Origin: Hygrophila difformis
Lineage: Eukaryota; Streptophyta; Magnoliopsida; Lamiales; Acanthaceae
DNA: 64,000 nt
Direction of reading: 5' to 3'
Assembly: GCA_030278955.1 (NCBI GenBank)
Contig: JAOANR010000014.1
Location: 16,184,068-16,248,067, forward strand
Position numbers and translations under genes: made by a program. Each line of letters starts with the position of its first letter. Position 1 is the first letter of the stretch. Under the pieces are notes generated by a model. That model saw only the letters and a list, made by a program, of their open reading frames with translations, was not told the DNA's origin and did no database searches. Shown piece by piece: positions 34,125-46,890 of this stretch.

Positions 34125-35124
34125 TCAAATATTGCCTTTATTGTTGCTGAGATGGTTGTTGTTGCTGCTTCCTCGATTGTCCCGAATCCTCTTGTCCAAT
34201 CCTTGGAATCCGCGGCTAGACTCCCCGGCTTTTCTCTTCATCTGTTGTACACGAGAAACTGCGACAGCTCGATCGTAGATCGCTTGGATGGTAGGATACT
34301 GAACTCCAGCCACCACTTCTCTAATAGAGAGGTTTAATCCCATTTCGAACTTCTGTGCCTTCTCGGCATCGGTGGAGACTAGCTTAGGAGCAAATCTGAC
34401 TAAATCCTTGAATCTGACATAGTATTCTTGTACAGATTGTGCTCCTTGTCGTAACAATAGAAACTCTTCATACATTGTTGCTTTGGTACTCATCGGGTAA
34501 AACCTTTCTCTTAGAGCTTCTGTAAAGTTTTCCCATGTATACTCCTCATCATCATCTAGCTCTCTCTTCTGTAACTGCCACCAGTCATCTGCATCACCTC
34601 CTAAAAAGTACGAGACTACAGTAATCTTCTGCTCATCTGGACAACGAGTCGCCTCGAGTAGCTTGTTAAAACTTTTTTATCCAATCCTCCAATTTAGTAG
34701 GGTCCTCCTGCCCATCATAACGAGGTGGTCTGTATTGGTTCACCACTTCTAGGTGATTGAGCTGGGCTTGAGGTGGCGGCACAGCTGTTGTGGTTTGATT
34801 AATTTGACCCTGACCTAAGGCAATGAGCATTTGCTCAATGATCCTTAGGCGATCATTGTCGAGCGAGTTTGGCGTGTTTCGATTCTGAGGGATTTGGTTG
34901 TTGGGTGCTCCCTGATTAGGAGGTACCATGTTGTGTCCAACGCCCTGATTGTTGGTGATGTCAGGGTGATGTATGTTGTGTACAGGTGGTACAGCTTGTT
35001 GATTGGATATACCCTGTGCTGCTGGCACTTCGTGGTTAGTCATGTTCAGATTTTGGTGTGGCTCCATGTTGTTGAGGGCATTAACACTTCGGAGGGTTTT
35101 TTTAGTCCTTGCACGGGGTGCCAT
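34125..35124 (-). pseudogene. TE-B gag, broken
   Basis: The gag start is probably the ATG at 35122-35124 (MAPRARTKK...), about 690 bases from the PBS. A 152-codon Asn/Gln/Pro-rich segment reaches 34666. After a frameshift around 34670 it continues in another frame to the 122-codon segment at 34125-34493 (YYVRFKDLVRFAP; a typical retrotransposon gag core), and then through a stop to the zinc knuckle at 33987. At least two breaks exist. Confidence 0.8.
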
Positions 35125-35809
35125 TCTGCTAAGGATGGTTAAGCAAGAGTGAGTTCAAGTCTAAGGGATGGTTATGTCCTAAAACTCGTTAGGTCATAGT
35201 ATAAGGATGAGTTAACGCAGAAATGTCTAAGTTATGAGTATGACTTTATTTATAGAGAGATTAACCAGAAAGAATGAAATAACCAGCTTTATTTCATAAA
35301 TCTAGAAAATATTACAAGATGGAGAATTTAAAAAGAGCACTTATGATAAGGTCAACTGACTTAGTATATCATAACAATTTTTATTTTTTTTATTTTTTTA
35401 TTTTTAGAAAATGATGCATGCTCATGAATGCATATGTCCCCACCCCAAAAATAATTTCTAATTTTCAAAATTTAACTTAGCCCATATGGGCCTTTGAAAA
35501 TATTTTGCATATTTCTTTCTCAAAATGGACTTTTTTTTTTAAATCCATAAACCGGAGTTAAACTGTCGCATCCCTTAGTCAAGCTCGCCTTGTTGCTAAC
35601 TTAACCAAGAAATGCTAAGATTAGAGGGTACCACCCTCTAACTAATTTGCCAACTAGTTAAAATATATAGCTATAGAGTCGCATTCCCAGGAAAGACTGG
35701 TAGAGCCACCGGCTGACGGGCAATCTTTAAAAACCAGACTCCTTAGACAGAATCACCTCATGTAGCTCTATATTTAACAGTTTTACAAATACTCAGAGTT
35801 TAAAAATAT

Positions 35810-35821
35810 GCTCTGATACCA
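35810..35821 (-). other. Primer binding site of TE-B (tRNA-iMet type)
   Basis: The plus strand reads GCTCTGATACCA (element strand TGGTATCAGAGC), three bases from the LTR end at 35825. It is the same PBS as in TE-A. Confidence 0.92.
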
Positions 35822-35824
35822 CTC

Positions 35825-37960
35825 TGTAACACCCCGACATTCATCCTCATAAGGTTTCAGAATGTTACCGCCACACTTGTCAGTCAGGCTCACCCTTCGA
35901 CTAACTTAATTGAGAAGTGCTATAGCTAAATATCTTCACATATAAATTTTTGTAGTATGGACTTTAAAAATAATTGCCAATTTTATAAAATATAGACATA
36001 AGAAAAATTAAAGTACTTTATACCAGAGTCATTGTTCTTTCTCACGCGGAAGCATAAAGCAATATATAGGACATTAATAATAAAAAGTACGTGGTCCCTT
36101 AAAGCAACAATCTATTTGATGAAAGGTAATCCCATCCCCAAATGCTCATGTCATGAGATGCAGTTCACATGTCAGCTCCATTATTTGTAAAAAGATAATG
36201 CAACAACTTTTTATCAGTACAATGGTACTGAGTAAGTCAACCCGCTCCACTTTAAGAAGTGGGTTTTAAAATAATGGTTGACACTAAATAAATAATAATA
36301 ATAATTTTCACTTTTTTCTTTTAAAATACACACATTACCTTTAACAAAATAAATAACTTTCATTCTTACCATTGTAGCAACTATGCACAAGAGGACACCA
36401 TTTTCCATATATCATATCATATCATATCGATCATAAGTCATGACCAGCATGCAGAGGACTCATATACAGACACACTCCGGAGCCTTGGGTAACCCATCAC
36501 GGATACACCCAAGAGTATAGACTCATACATGCAACAACGCCGTTTTGGCACAATTTATCAACAATGCCGTCTTGGCATATTTAGAGGGGGAGGCCCCGCA
36601 AGACACATCCCTAGTGCATTAGCCCTCTATCAAGTATGACATCTTACTTAAGTTAATAGTGCACAATGGATTTAAAAGTGTGTTTCACAATTTTCGACAT
36701 AATATCCTCTTTAAAAGAGTTTTCAACAATTTCACGGGAGTAACCTCATAACAAGGGCATTCAATAATGCCAAATATCATTTCAACATTTAACTCCCATA
36801 TCATATCTCATAAATATGAAAATATCATTTCATGGATCTCAAAATCCAACAATTTCTCACTTGGACCAAAAATCAAGTCCAATATCGCAGTTTACGCCAA
36901 GTTAGTTTAAAAATTCATATGAAAGGCGATTGCTATGAAATTTAAACTGTAGATACTCAACACATAGTTGAACAAGTTTCATATTTTACACTTTTCAAAA
37001 TAAGGTATGGAAACATTTCAAAAATCGAGTTCTTTTCAGAACATGTATTCTGCCAGAAATTCAATAGTGACTCTATAATTTTCAATAGGTTTTAAAAATA
37101 GTAATTCGCGACCAAAAATTCTAAAATTTTACCACAAGGTAGATAACACATAGATAAATATTTTTCATGAAGAAACCATTTGGTTTTGAGACATTTAAGA
37201 CCTTAAAAAATGTGGATTTCAGAAAACACTATCATTTCTTAGATTTCAACAAAAAGAGATTTCGACCTTTCGATAAAGCGGATCCCATAACTTTTTCATA
37301 CAGGATCTAAAAATTATAAAATTTTCTAGAAAGATACTCAACTCAATAAGGAACAAGTTTTATGAAGGAACCTTTGAGGGATAATGAACTAAAATAGTTT
37401 AAAAAGATGGATCTTTATAAAACGAAAAACTGACAGATTTTGGTATAATGGGGAAATTCTAATTTTGTACTCTTAAAACATGGATTGGGATCTCCAAAAC
37501 TTGAAATAGAGAGTGTTAACTTACTGAATTGATGTATAAGAGCAAGAAGATTCAAAGATAATGGCCGTTATAACACAAGATTCGCACCACAAATTACGGG
37601 TTTCACTGAAATTCGACAAATAGAGGAAAATCAATTTATAATATAAAAATAAAAGATTTAGATCTCTAAGATACAAGTTTACAAGGAGTATATCTTACTA
37701 ACCAAGTGTTGAGAAGAGTTAGAACTCTTAGAATGATGAAGGTTGCCAAGCCTACAAGACTCCACAATCCTTAAGATATGCTCACTATGTGGGAGAACTT
37801 TGAAGAATAGAATGGGTAGTGAATTTGGCTAATGAGATGGATGAGATTGGTGTGTTTGAAGGCTAGAAACTCCCTCTATTTATAGGCTAAGATTTGAACA
37901 ATTGAACATGACACATTGTGAGAGTGATTACAACCTTACCAATCATCCAATTAAGTGTGT
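35825..37960 (-). mobile_element. TE-B 5' LTR, first part (interrupted by TE-G)
   Basis: It begins TGTAACACCCCGACATTC and matches 27096-29223 closely, with substitutions and short indels. The match stops at AATTAAGTGTGT, where TE-G inserted. The last five bases, TGTGT (37956-37960), are one copy of the TE-G TSD. The LTR resumes at 57715. Confidence 0.95.
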
Positions 37961-40900
37961 TGAAACTTTTGACGAGTTTCATTAACACGAGCAATTTTCT
38001 GAAATCTCAAATGTGGATTTATTAAATGAAAAGAGTTATGATGTAGGGAAGGGGTTTAAGGATATGTTATAATTCCCGTTTTATTACTCATGTGGGGTGT
38101 TTTAATCTCAAACGGCGCTGTGGTCCTTCCCGCCATGAAACTTTTGACAAATATCACGGTGCAACCGGGATTGACCTTCAGTCTGTCACCCTGAAAGTCC
38201 CTGGTATCTGCGCCATGATACTTCTCATAATTTCATGTCACGAAAGCACCTGCCATGAAGCTTTTGAACATCTTCCCACTGTATGAGTATTTTCCCAAAA
38301 TGTTGTGTTTTTATTTACTCGTGTCAAGAAACTGTGCTCCCGAAAGCGCACGGAGTCAAAAATTGCAGTAATTTATAGTAAGTACCGGATCGTTCACTGG
38401 AGGATGTGCGATGGAAGCAGGGCCCATGTCGTTTACTAAGATTTTCCACTCGGTTACTCGTTTCAAGTTTTGCAAGGTTTTCTAACAACTACTTGACATT
38501 AATTAAACCAGATCATGAAAGCAGTAAAAATTATTCTACAAAGCATGGTAAACTAGATCGAAGAAAGCAATTAATTCTATACTACGAAAGCAATATAAAA
38601 TTATGCGACACTATCTAGAAAGCAGGTTTAAATATGACAGAAGGGACAGGGAGGAAATAATAAGGATTGGACAAGATTCAGATGAAACACAATTAAACTT
38701 CCATTTTTATACACAGATCTTAGCTTGGGATAATCCTCTAGTTAGCTAACTCTCATGCTTTCTACACCATGTTCCCTTTAACAGACAGGTACTTATGGTG
38801 AGAATTTACATGCTCTTATGACCTCAATTTCTAAGATACCACAGACTCACAACTGTCCTCACATGGCCATGCTAAGGCGTATCATTCATCTGTGGTGGAT
38901 AAGCAACACCTAACATATCATTAGTTGACATGCCAACTACTCCTATCATTCCTCCATGTCACACCCAAAGTTTCAAATCACGCCCCAAACCATTCCATAA
39001 CTCTCAAACCTTTTAACAGATGGACAGCCCTAATTCTTCCGAGTGACCTCTATGAAAGCATTTAAAAGGAAAGCAGTAAGAATGCTGTAAAGAAAGCATT
39101 TAAATCTATCACTCGGAAGCATTAAAAACGTCTCTTTCCATTAGTATAAAAGAGCCCCTGGTCTTGGTGACCAGATGCAGATCAAGAACCCCCGAGATAT
39201 CAATAAGCCACAGGGCTTACAACATCTGGGTAGTTATGAGATACAAACTAAATGAAACAGATCCATAAATGAACCTATTCCGGATGTACTCACTCAAGAC
39301 TCAATTCTAGACTTTGGCAGAAGAAGATAGTAGTCGAAGGAATACTCGACCTTACCTTAGAAATTCACCAAGGCCTATATGTTGTTCCTCTAGTATTATT
39401 TATCACATCTCATCTACACCCAAGTGGATATTGACTTAATGCGATATCTAATATCAGATTTCCAACACACAGCAATTTTGAGAAACCAAATGATATCTGA
39501 AAATCATTCCCTAGACAGGTACTAAACTCTCAATTAAAACACAGATCCTTTCAATCTAGATGAGACCTAATCGCTGACTCTGCTTCTAAGCTCTCAAAAT
39601 CGACTCCCAGTAAAATGTGAATTAGTCATAACTGTTAAATTTATCCCTTACTCAGATCCGGATTTTATAAAGGAATTTTTGTTGGAAATTTATTATGCAG
39701 CATCTGATTTAAATCAAGACTTCTGTGTCCAAGGGGAAGGATCCCCAAAATAGCAATAAGACCAGAACATCTACATAATAGTATCATGCATACCAGTATA
39801 TGAAAAGGAAAATAAAACACCCCTAAATATATGGTGGGTTAGACAGAATGCGATACACAAAGATGGATTAGCCTGAGATGAGAAGAAATTGGCTAAAAGG
39901 GTGCCATAGATAATTGAGGTTTTCCGGACTGCAAACATCTGCTGTCCGGTTCCCAATTTTCCCAGATGACTGATTTTAGACAAAAAGAATTCCAAACAAC
40001 GGTGACCGCCGTCATTTAGTTTTCTTTTGTCTGTGAGTGGAAGAAAAACCCACATATTTCTTGTTGTAATATGTCTTAACTGATGTTGGTCGACATCAGT
40101 TACTACTATTGCAACTTGAATCAGGTTGAGAAATTAAGAAAAGGAAAATTGAAACTTTATCTGATTAGGAATTGGCTGAGTGACTAATCGAAACTCTTGG
40201 TGAAGAGAACGCTCGCCGAAGCTTCCACCAACCACTAACCAGATCATGCAAAATAACAGATAATAATTGACACACAGAAGACGGGTTAGTCGATATCCTT
40301 GTGAAGGGACCTTTCACCAACATTAATCTGTGGTGTTTCTCATTATCCGTTCATACACACAACGAAAAGGAAAACTTGAAAATAAGGAAAATGTTTTTGG
40401 TATTGTGCGGGTGTTAAGCACACAATAAGTGGACACTAATGGGTTGAAATGTGTAATGGACAGAAATCAGATGAATTGGGCCCAGACCCAATACATCCAT
40501 GCAACTTACACTAATCATGGAAGAAAAATATTTTTTTTGGAATTTTCAAAATAAAAGGATAGTTCAATTCGAATTATTGGGGGTAATTCGAATTGAGAAT
40601 GCATGAAGGATGAAGTATTACTTTACCCAATTGATCATTGCTAGAAATTGGAGCATCATCTAATTCGAATTATTGACCAATTCGAATTAATTCGAATTGG
40701 ACAACTCGAATTGGCGAAGTCCTTTTCTTGCTCAAATTGACTAAGGCATTTACCTCAAGGGGAAGGTGAATTCGAATTGTCCAGCAATTCGAATTAATTC
40801 GAATTGGACAATTCGAATTGGTAAGAGATGAAGAAATAAACCAAGGCATGAATGGGTGGTATGCAATACAATGTGGTTTCTCATGCCAATTCGAATTGTG

Positions 40901-41949
40901 TGAACCAATTTGAATTAATTCGAATTAGAGAATTCGAATTGGTTGGAAACCACATGAAGAAATTTTTGGTTGTGCAATTCGAATTTCTTAGGCAATTCGA
41001 ATTATTCGAATTGCCTCAATTCGAATTACACATTTTCGAACAATAACAATTTTTGTTCTCACAAGTATGGGTTAGGTGTACACTGTGCGGTTAATGATGG
41101 GTTTAGATTTACCAAATCTCTCATCTCACATCAATGTCACTTCACAGCCACCCTAGTGAGGTTTTCAAGAAATAAACAAACACATGTCCAGTGGGTATTG
41201 GCGAGATTCAAACCCTATTTCTACAAACAAAGGATTCAAAGATCAAAGAACCTAAAACATCTAGGTATCTAAGAACTACATGAATAAACTAAGAACACTC
41301 AAGTTATCTAAGGCAGCATAAAATAAAAATCAAGGCAGTAAAATAAGGCATAAAGGTAAATTCGAACAAACCTAAAAACGTCTAAAACCTAAGAACACTT
41401 ATTTGAAGCTCTAAGGCACAAAATCAAGCCAAAAACCCACCAAACATGCATTTATTAGGTTTGAATGTCAACTAGGACATAATAAATGTAACCTAGTTGA
41501 AACAAACAAACACTCTAAGCATTTATTTCTAAAGAAAGCATTAAAGAGTGCCAAAACACATGAATAACACCATTTCTGGAAATTTTTCTTGTATTGACAC
41601 TTTGAAAGCAAAATAAAGAACCCAAAACCATCATTAGCTTGAAGGTAGGGTTTATTCTAACTAGAAAGCATGTAAAAATCTGGAAATGGCTACTCTAAGG
41701 GTTACACAAACTGCTTCTACACTATACTAAGATCAAAGCATGTAAAAACTATACTACTTGCAAGAAAAAAATAAACTAAACTAAACTAAACTACCTACCT
41801 AACCCTTAAGGGCTCGATGTTTTTACAAACTAGCATTAATCTGTTAAATTCAACTGCTTTCTTATTACAATAAGATGGAAACACGATCAAAATGTCCGTC
41901 TCAGACATGGAAATGGATTGAAAATAATGGTCAATTTTGGCCATTATCA
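37961..41949 (-). mobile_element. TE-G 3' LTR (Athila-type), with promoter deletion
   Basis: It starts TGAAACTTTTGACGAG and ends TTTTGGCCATTATCA, matching the 5' LTR at 53034-57709 with few substitutions. It lacks about 746 bases that correspond to 56825-57570, including the TATA box and the TATA-upstream palindrome block. It has one 62-base stretch missing from the 5' LTR (near 39020-39085). It contains palindromes at 40562-41040 and fossil LTR/PBS junctions at about 38130, 38210 and 38260. The ORFs 38092-38286 and 39771-40055 have no domains. Confidence 0.93.
40562..41040. repeat. Palindrome array in the TE-G 3' LTR (AATTCGAATT arms)
   Basis: Dyads have arm CAATTCGAATT followed directly by AATTCGAATTG (near 40678, 40786 and 40905), with many half-units CAATTCGAATTG between. 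The same array is in the 5' LTR at about 55575-56050, with small differences that show independent change. Confidence 0.9.
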
Positions 41950-43676
41950 ACATCCTCACATTTAATACTGATCGTCCCCGAGCAGTCAGAGTCAGTGCTC
42001 CTAGGAGCTTGGACTCTGCATATTCAATCCATTTGCGTGGCCTCAGAAATTTCATTCTTCTTACATTGGGATAAGACAATCAAAATTACAAGTATTAAAC
42101 TCTCTTGGTTGCAGTGTTTAATGGAATGATACTTCTCACTTGCATGAACACACAAACCCATCATTATTGTTAATTCTTCTTGAATATGTGTTTAGAAAAA
42201 ATTCATTGGCTTACTTCTAGAATTCAAGCATGACATGATCATTGATTAATAGAAACAGAGCCTCACATATAGTAGAATCGGAAAGTTCACTCACTCTCAA
42301 GATTGGCTTTTATCATCAACGCTCAAAATCCAATTCAATTAAATTCTCCCATAAGCTTGCAACTGGACCAACTCGCCACCGACTCATTTCCTCAAATCGA
42401 GATCCCGAGGTCTTATTCAAGGTTATAACAGGGCATACGGTTGTAACATTTGGTAGGAAAGGAAAAATATTGGGCTAAAAAGTGACACGACACCATTCCA
42501 CCATAACTTGGTATTTTTTAGAATTTATGATCATCGTTATTTCTTTCTTTCTTTTGTTTTTTCTTTCCTTTTCTATTGCATGACATTAGACTTTGTCTAA
42601 TTTGCTTTGTCATTTGCAATTTATTCTTGTTGAATAGATCTCAACTTTTTTTTTTGAATCGGTTTATAGCATACCGATTGACATTTTTTATGATCAAAAA
42701 TTACAATGCCTTGATGGGATGGCTCATGTACACTTGGGTTTGATTTTCTTGGTCTTTTTGTAAGGCTGGGAATAATATAGTGGTTTCAAAGAAAAATTAG
42801 GCTTAAAGGCTCAAGTTGGTTAATCCTAAAGGGAAAATGTTTTTGGGTTTGGAATTCAAATGAAAGCCAAAATTTTGGGTTTTCTAAGTGCCTCGATCAT
42901 TTGCTCGATTTTGGGAATATGGCATGGTCTTGAATCGGTCCCAATTGCAAGTTCTAGTGTCCTTTAATCGAATTGATTCACACAATCAAAGAAGGAAATG
43001 AGTGATAGTGACTCATGGCTCAAATCTCACATGGTATGGTTTGATTATGTCATACTTTCATTCTCAAATTTAGCCTTTGAAAAATTTCTTGCAGCTTATT
43101 CAATCAAATTCTCAACATGAAGATTTGTTTTTCTTTCAAGTGATCATATCATTGGATTTTTATAGCTCAAAACTTCGAAAATTTATATCATGCATATTTT
43201 TAATTGTTTTATCCCAATTTAATAATCTGAAAATTTCATCATCAGCCTAAATTCAACATGTGAATTTAGGTGACAGATTTATGCTTGTTTTATGCCGGTT
43301 TGTTTAATTGAAAGCAGTAAAAAGACACTGTGAACATGCAAGCATGTCACAGCTTGTTTTTGGCGTGACAGTCACTTATTCATCTTGGACTGCCACAAAT
43401 CTTTTTCAAATAATAGAGAACTCAAGACGAAATTCTCTTTTGGAAAGCAGTAAATGTGCGACTACTAGAATACGTCGTACAACCATCATAACAGACAAAT
43501 CCAAGGTTCGTTATATAGTACACGACCTTAATCATAGCTAAACATTAATACAGACGCAGCTGTACACTTGAATAAGTTAGCATTAAAGAACAGTCAAAAG
43601 ATTACCAAAATACGGTTCCAGTCAGTCCAGTTAAAAGTGAATCTTTACAGATTCAGCCCATCAGCATTCTTCCCTT
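41950..43676 (-). mobile_element. TE-G internal 3' region between the F-box gene and the LTR
   Basis: On the element strand this lies after the F-box ORF and ends in the PPT (plus strand AACATCCTCACATTT, 41950-41964). The part 41950-42790 is homologous to the TE-C tail at 6332-7173, so it belongs to the family and not to the captured gene. The ORFs in it are short and without domains. Confidence 0.8.
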
Positions 43677-44474
43677 CTACCCCTGGAAAAAGATCCTGGT
43701 CCAGTGGACAAAGTTCGTTAGGCTACAGGGTACGCAGTAGTCTCCCATGTCTTCCTCATCTTCCTCCATTACCCTTGTGCAGTAGACTCTTGGTCCTTGG
43801 TTCCCAAACAGGTCAGGGGTCTCCAGGCTTTCAGCCAGCCATGCGAAGACATTGGTCCCTATATATGTCATGACGAACCTGTTTGTTATGATCTTGTTTA
43901 TCATTGACACCCCCTGCTGGACCTGTTCATTATCCAGCTTGCTGAGCAGCATGTATCCCCTGACAAAGATCGAGGCCTTATGGTTGTCCTCAATCCCTTC
44001 CTTTAGCAGCTCACAAGCCAGACTTTCGTTTCCTGCTCCGAATGCCTGCAGAGCTGGGATGAGTTGGAGGTTGTAGTTGCCAGCTTCTTCGCACTTGACC
44101 AGGAGTGCCTCCTTTTGCAGTTCAACCCTTTGTTCCCACATCTTGACGATGGTGGTCTCCAGTTCACATCTCTTGTAGACAATGGGAAGGTCAGCTGCAT
44201 CCCTGAGTTTGGTACACACCTCTCTGACTCTCCATACTTTCTTAATGGAGTCCTCTCCGATGCGGGAAAGGATTTCTCCTAGGAGCTCTACTGGTAGATC
44301 CAGTAGTTGGGTCCCTTCCTCGTGATCTTCATTTTGAATTGGGGGAATGATGCCTCTGGAAAGACATGGAGAAATGATTAGGTCTGAAACCCTCAGCCTT
44401 ACACCTTCAGCCACCTCAAAGTATAGTTCGCTTGTTATCACCTGTCTTACTTGAGGTACACTATGAAGGTCCAA
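43677..44474 (-). pseudogene. F-box protein gene sequence carried inside TE-G, 5' incomplete
   Basis: This open frame of about 265 codons has an F-box at about residues 57-105, beginning LLDLPVELLGEILSRIG and followed by VREVCTKLRDAADLPIVYKR. The C-terminal half resembles plant F-box proteins with Sel1-like/TPR-like segments: an EAGN motif, a GYMLL stretch, and Cys residues near the C-terminus. F-box proteins bind SKP1 in SCF ubiquitin ligases and choose targets. No ATG precedes the F-box: the frame opens after a TAA and the first codon is a TTG, so the 5' end is missing or another exon is lost. It lies on the element strand, downstream of pol, where other Athila-group elements may carry an env-like ORF. 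No intron is apparent. Capture of a host gene is inferred; whether it is expressed is unknown. Confidence 0.75.
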
Positions 44475-46890
44475 TGGGTCAGATTATCAAATCTATTCTT
44501 ATTGTAGCAAAAATAAGGAAAGCAAGAGAGATATAAGGATCTTGGATCCTAAAAAAAAAAATTCTTGGACTAGAAATAGTCTAAGATGTTTTTGGGTGGT
44601 CGAAGGACCAAAAAGAGAATATTTCGCAGGTTATTGAGCCTACGAAAGGATTTTGATTTTTATCACTTGAGAAGTGATTGAAATCAGGTGAGATAGGGGA
44701 GATAAGAGATTAATGATGTACGGCAAATGTGAGAGATGAGTTATGTAATCATCAGTATGCATAAATGGACCAACAAAATGAAAATAAAAACAAACATGCA
44801 TGCATAAAAGGTAATTTTTAGATTTTTATGAAAAAGTGTTGATTTGTTTATTTAGTAAAATTGGAGGTGTAAGTGGTCCCCCATTTGGATTTTGTTTTGG
44901 AAAGTGGGTTTTTAAGGAATAGAACAAAACATTCCTCATGAATATTCCCCACTTGTTCCAAAGTGACAAAGATCACACACTTTTAATGCAAAGAACATTC
45001 CATCATTTTGTCTTTTTACACATAAATGACTTGCCAAAAGTGTTGGAAAAATTTTGGCATGGTTTCGTCTGTACCATGTGTCCCGGATGTACAAACATCA
45101 ACTTCTAGAATTGAGTTTGCAAAGTGCGGGCAGCATGTACCCGACAAAAGCATTTATTACAAAAATACTCATATAATATAATACATGCAAACATCAAATA
45201 AGCAACACAATTGGTCCAAGAACACTACTGTAATGCAACACTTAACATCAACATGCATTATCAATCATCATCATCAAATATATGTCAAAACTAACAACAC
45301 AGTGACTAATAAACAAAAACACTGTGTTACCCCTATCTTCACAGAATCACAAAAACAAGAGTAAAACATGTAAACACTACAAAAGCAAACAAAAACAAAC
45401 AAAAACAGATTTTTGGGGGTTTTGCATCCCCTATTTTCAAAATGAACAACCTAAAAACACAGAAACTTTAGAACCCTAGAAATGGCAGTTTCAACAAAAA
45501 ACTCTAGAAACCTAGGTTCTGCCCTAAGCGGTTCTACCTCATAACCGACTATACCCAGTCATCTCCGACCACTTTCCGACCATCCCTGACGCTAAAACAG
45601 AGCACATTCCCCTCCCCATCCCTGATTTCACAAGGAAGATGAAAAGACGAAAACTGAAATCTATGAAAACAGAGTGCGAAAATGAAAAAGAACCACTTAC
45701 CCCCGACTCCCACTCGGATTAGACGATGAAGAAGCCATTTCCAAGCAGTTTGAATGGAGGAAAGGTCGAGAAGATGAGACTGGTTTCGCGAGAGAAGACA
45801 GTTTCGCGAGAGAGAACACGGGGGGTTTTGGGATGTGAAAGTGAAAGTGAGGGAAATGAGAGGGAAAGGGGGGTATAAAAAGGATTCGGAAAAGAGGTTC
45901 GAATTATTTCATCAATTCGAATTAATTCGAATTGATGGTTTCTGTGAGAGATGCGAGTTATTCAGGCCAATTCGAATTAATTCGAATTGGCTTGAAAGAC
46001 AAAGAAACAAAGCAAGTTCAAATTCTGAGATCAATTCGAATTAATTCGAATTGACTCATAATTCGAACTGGAGGTTGTGAGCAAAAACTGCACAAGGTGC
46101 CTAAGTAAGCTAATTCGAATTATTGTGGCCAATTCGAATTAATTCGAATTTCTTTGAATAACTCGAATTGCTCACTTTCTGAAGAGAATGCCTTTTGTAT
46201 GCTAATTCGAATTAGTCAGGCAATTCGAATTAATTCGAATTGCCTTATAATTCGAATTGCAATACTTGGCCAAATAAAACATCCGAAAGTTCTGCCTTGG
46301 GTGCCAAGTCGAATTTGCATATCAATTCGAATTAATTCGAATTGCCTGCATAATTCGAATTAACTAATCCGAGAGTGAAAATTTCCAAGGCAAAATGTCT
46401 TATGTGGTTTGTTCCAAGCAATTCGAATTAATTCGAATTTTCTTGAAATGAAAAATAAACCATAGTCAAGACTTAGGAAAATATTTAGGTTTTCAAAAAT
46501 TTATGTTCATCAAGATGAACTCAATAGCAAACATTTATACACAGAAATAGAATCTAAAACATATTGCTTGCATAAATTAGGTTGGGTTAACAATTTTATT
46601 TTATGAATTTATTCTGGATTTTAGATTTCTCTAAATTCCAGAATTAATTTTCGTTAAATATAATATTAACCCAACCGGGAACCTGGTTTTTGGAAGCTTT
46701 ATCTTTCTTTTTGTTGGTTCCTCGAATTCCTGCAAAACAATTATAAGAAAGCATTAGGTTTTATCCAAGTATCAACATCCTCACATTTAGAGTCTTAGTA
46801 CTCTAAATGTTCAATGGATTTTTGGATACTTCATCCCAATAAAAATAGGTGGAGCAAGTAATAAATAATAAGTAAATATATGTATAATAT
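44475..46890 (-). mobile_element. TE-G spacer between pol and the F-box sequence
   Basis: Non-coding. The part nearest the F-box (44475-45070) is homologous to the TE-D leader (16645-17440). The part near pol carries a third AATTCGAATT palindrome block (45895-46440). The middle (45150-45700) is AT-rich with CAAACAAAAAC runs and no recognisable feature. Confidence 0.7.
45895..46440. repeat. Internal palindrome block of TE-G (AATTCGAATT arms)
   Basis: Eight or so dyads share the centre TTCGAATTAATTCGAA. Their flanks change in step: ATCA with TGAT (near 45910), GCCA with TGGC (near 45970), TCA with TGA (near 46031), and AGGCA with TGCCT (near 46219). This block lies in the internal region, not in an LTR. 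Confidence 0.9.

Noticed and set aside
41950..46890. An env-like ORF downstream of pol in TE-G
   Set aside because: No transmembrane-type or glycoprotein-like ORF was found; the only long frame is the F-box sequence.
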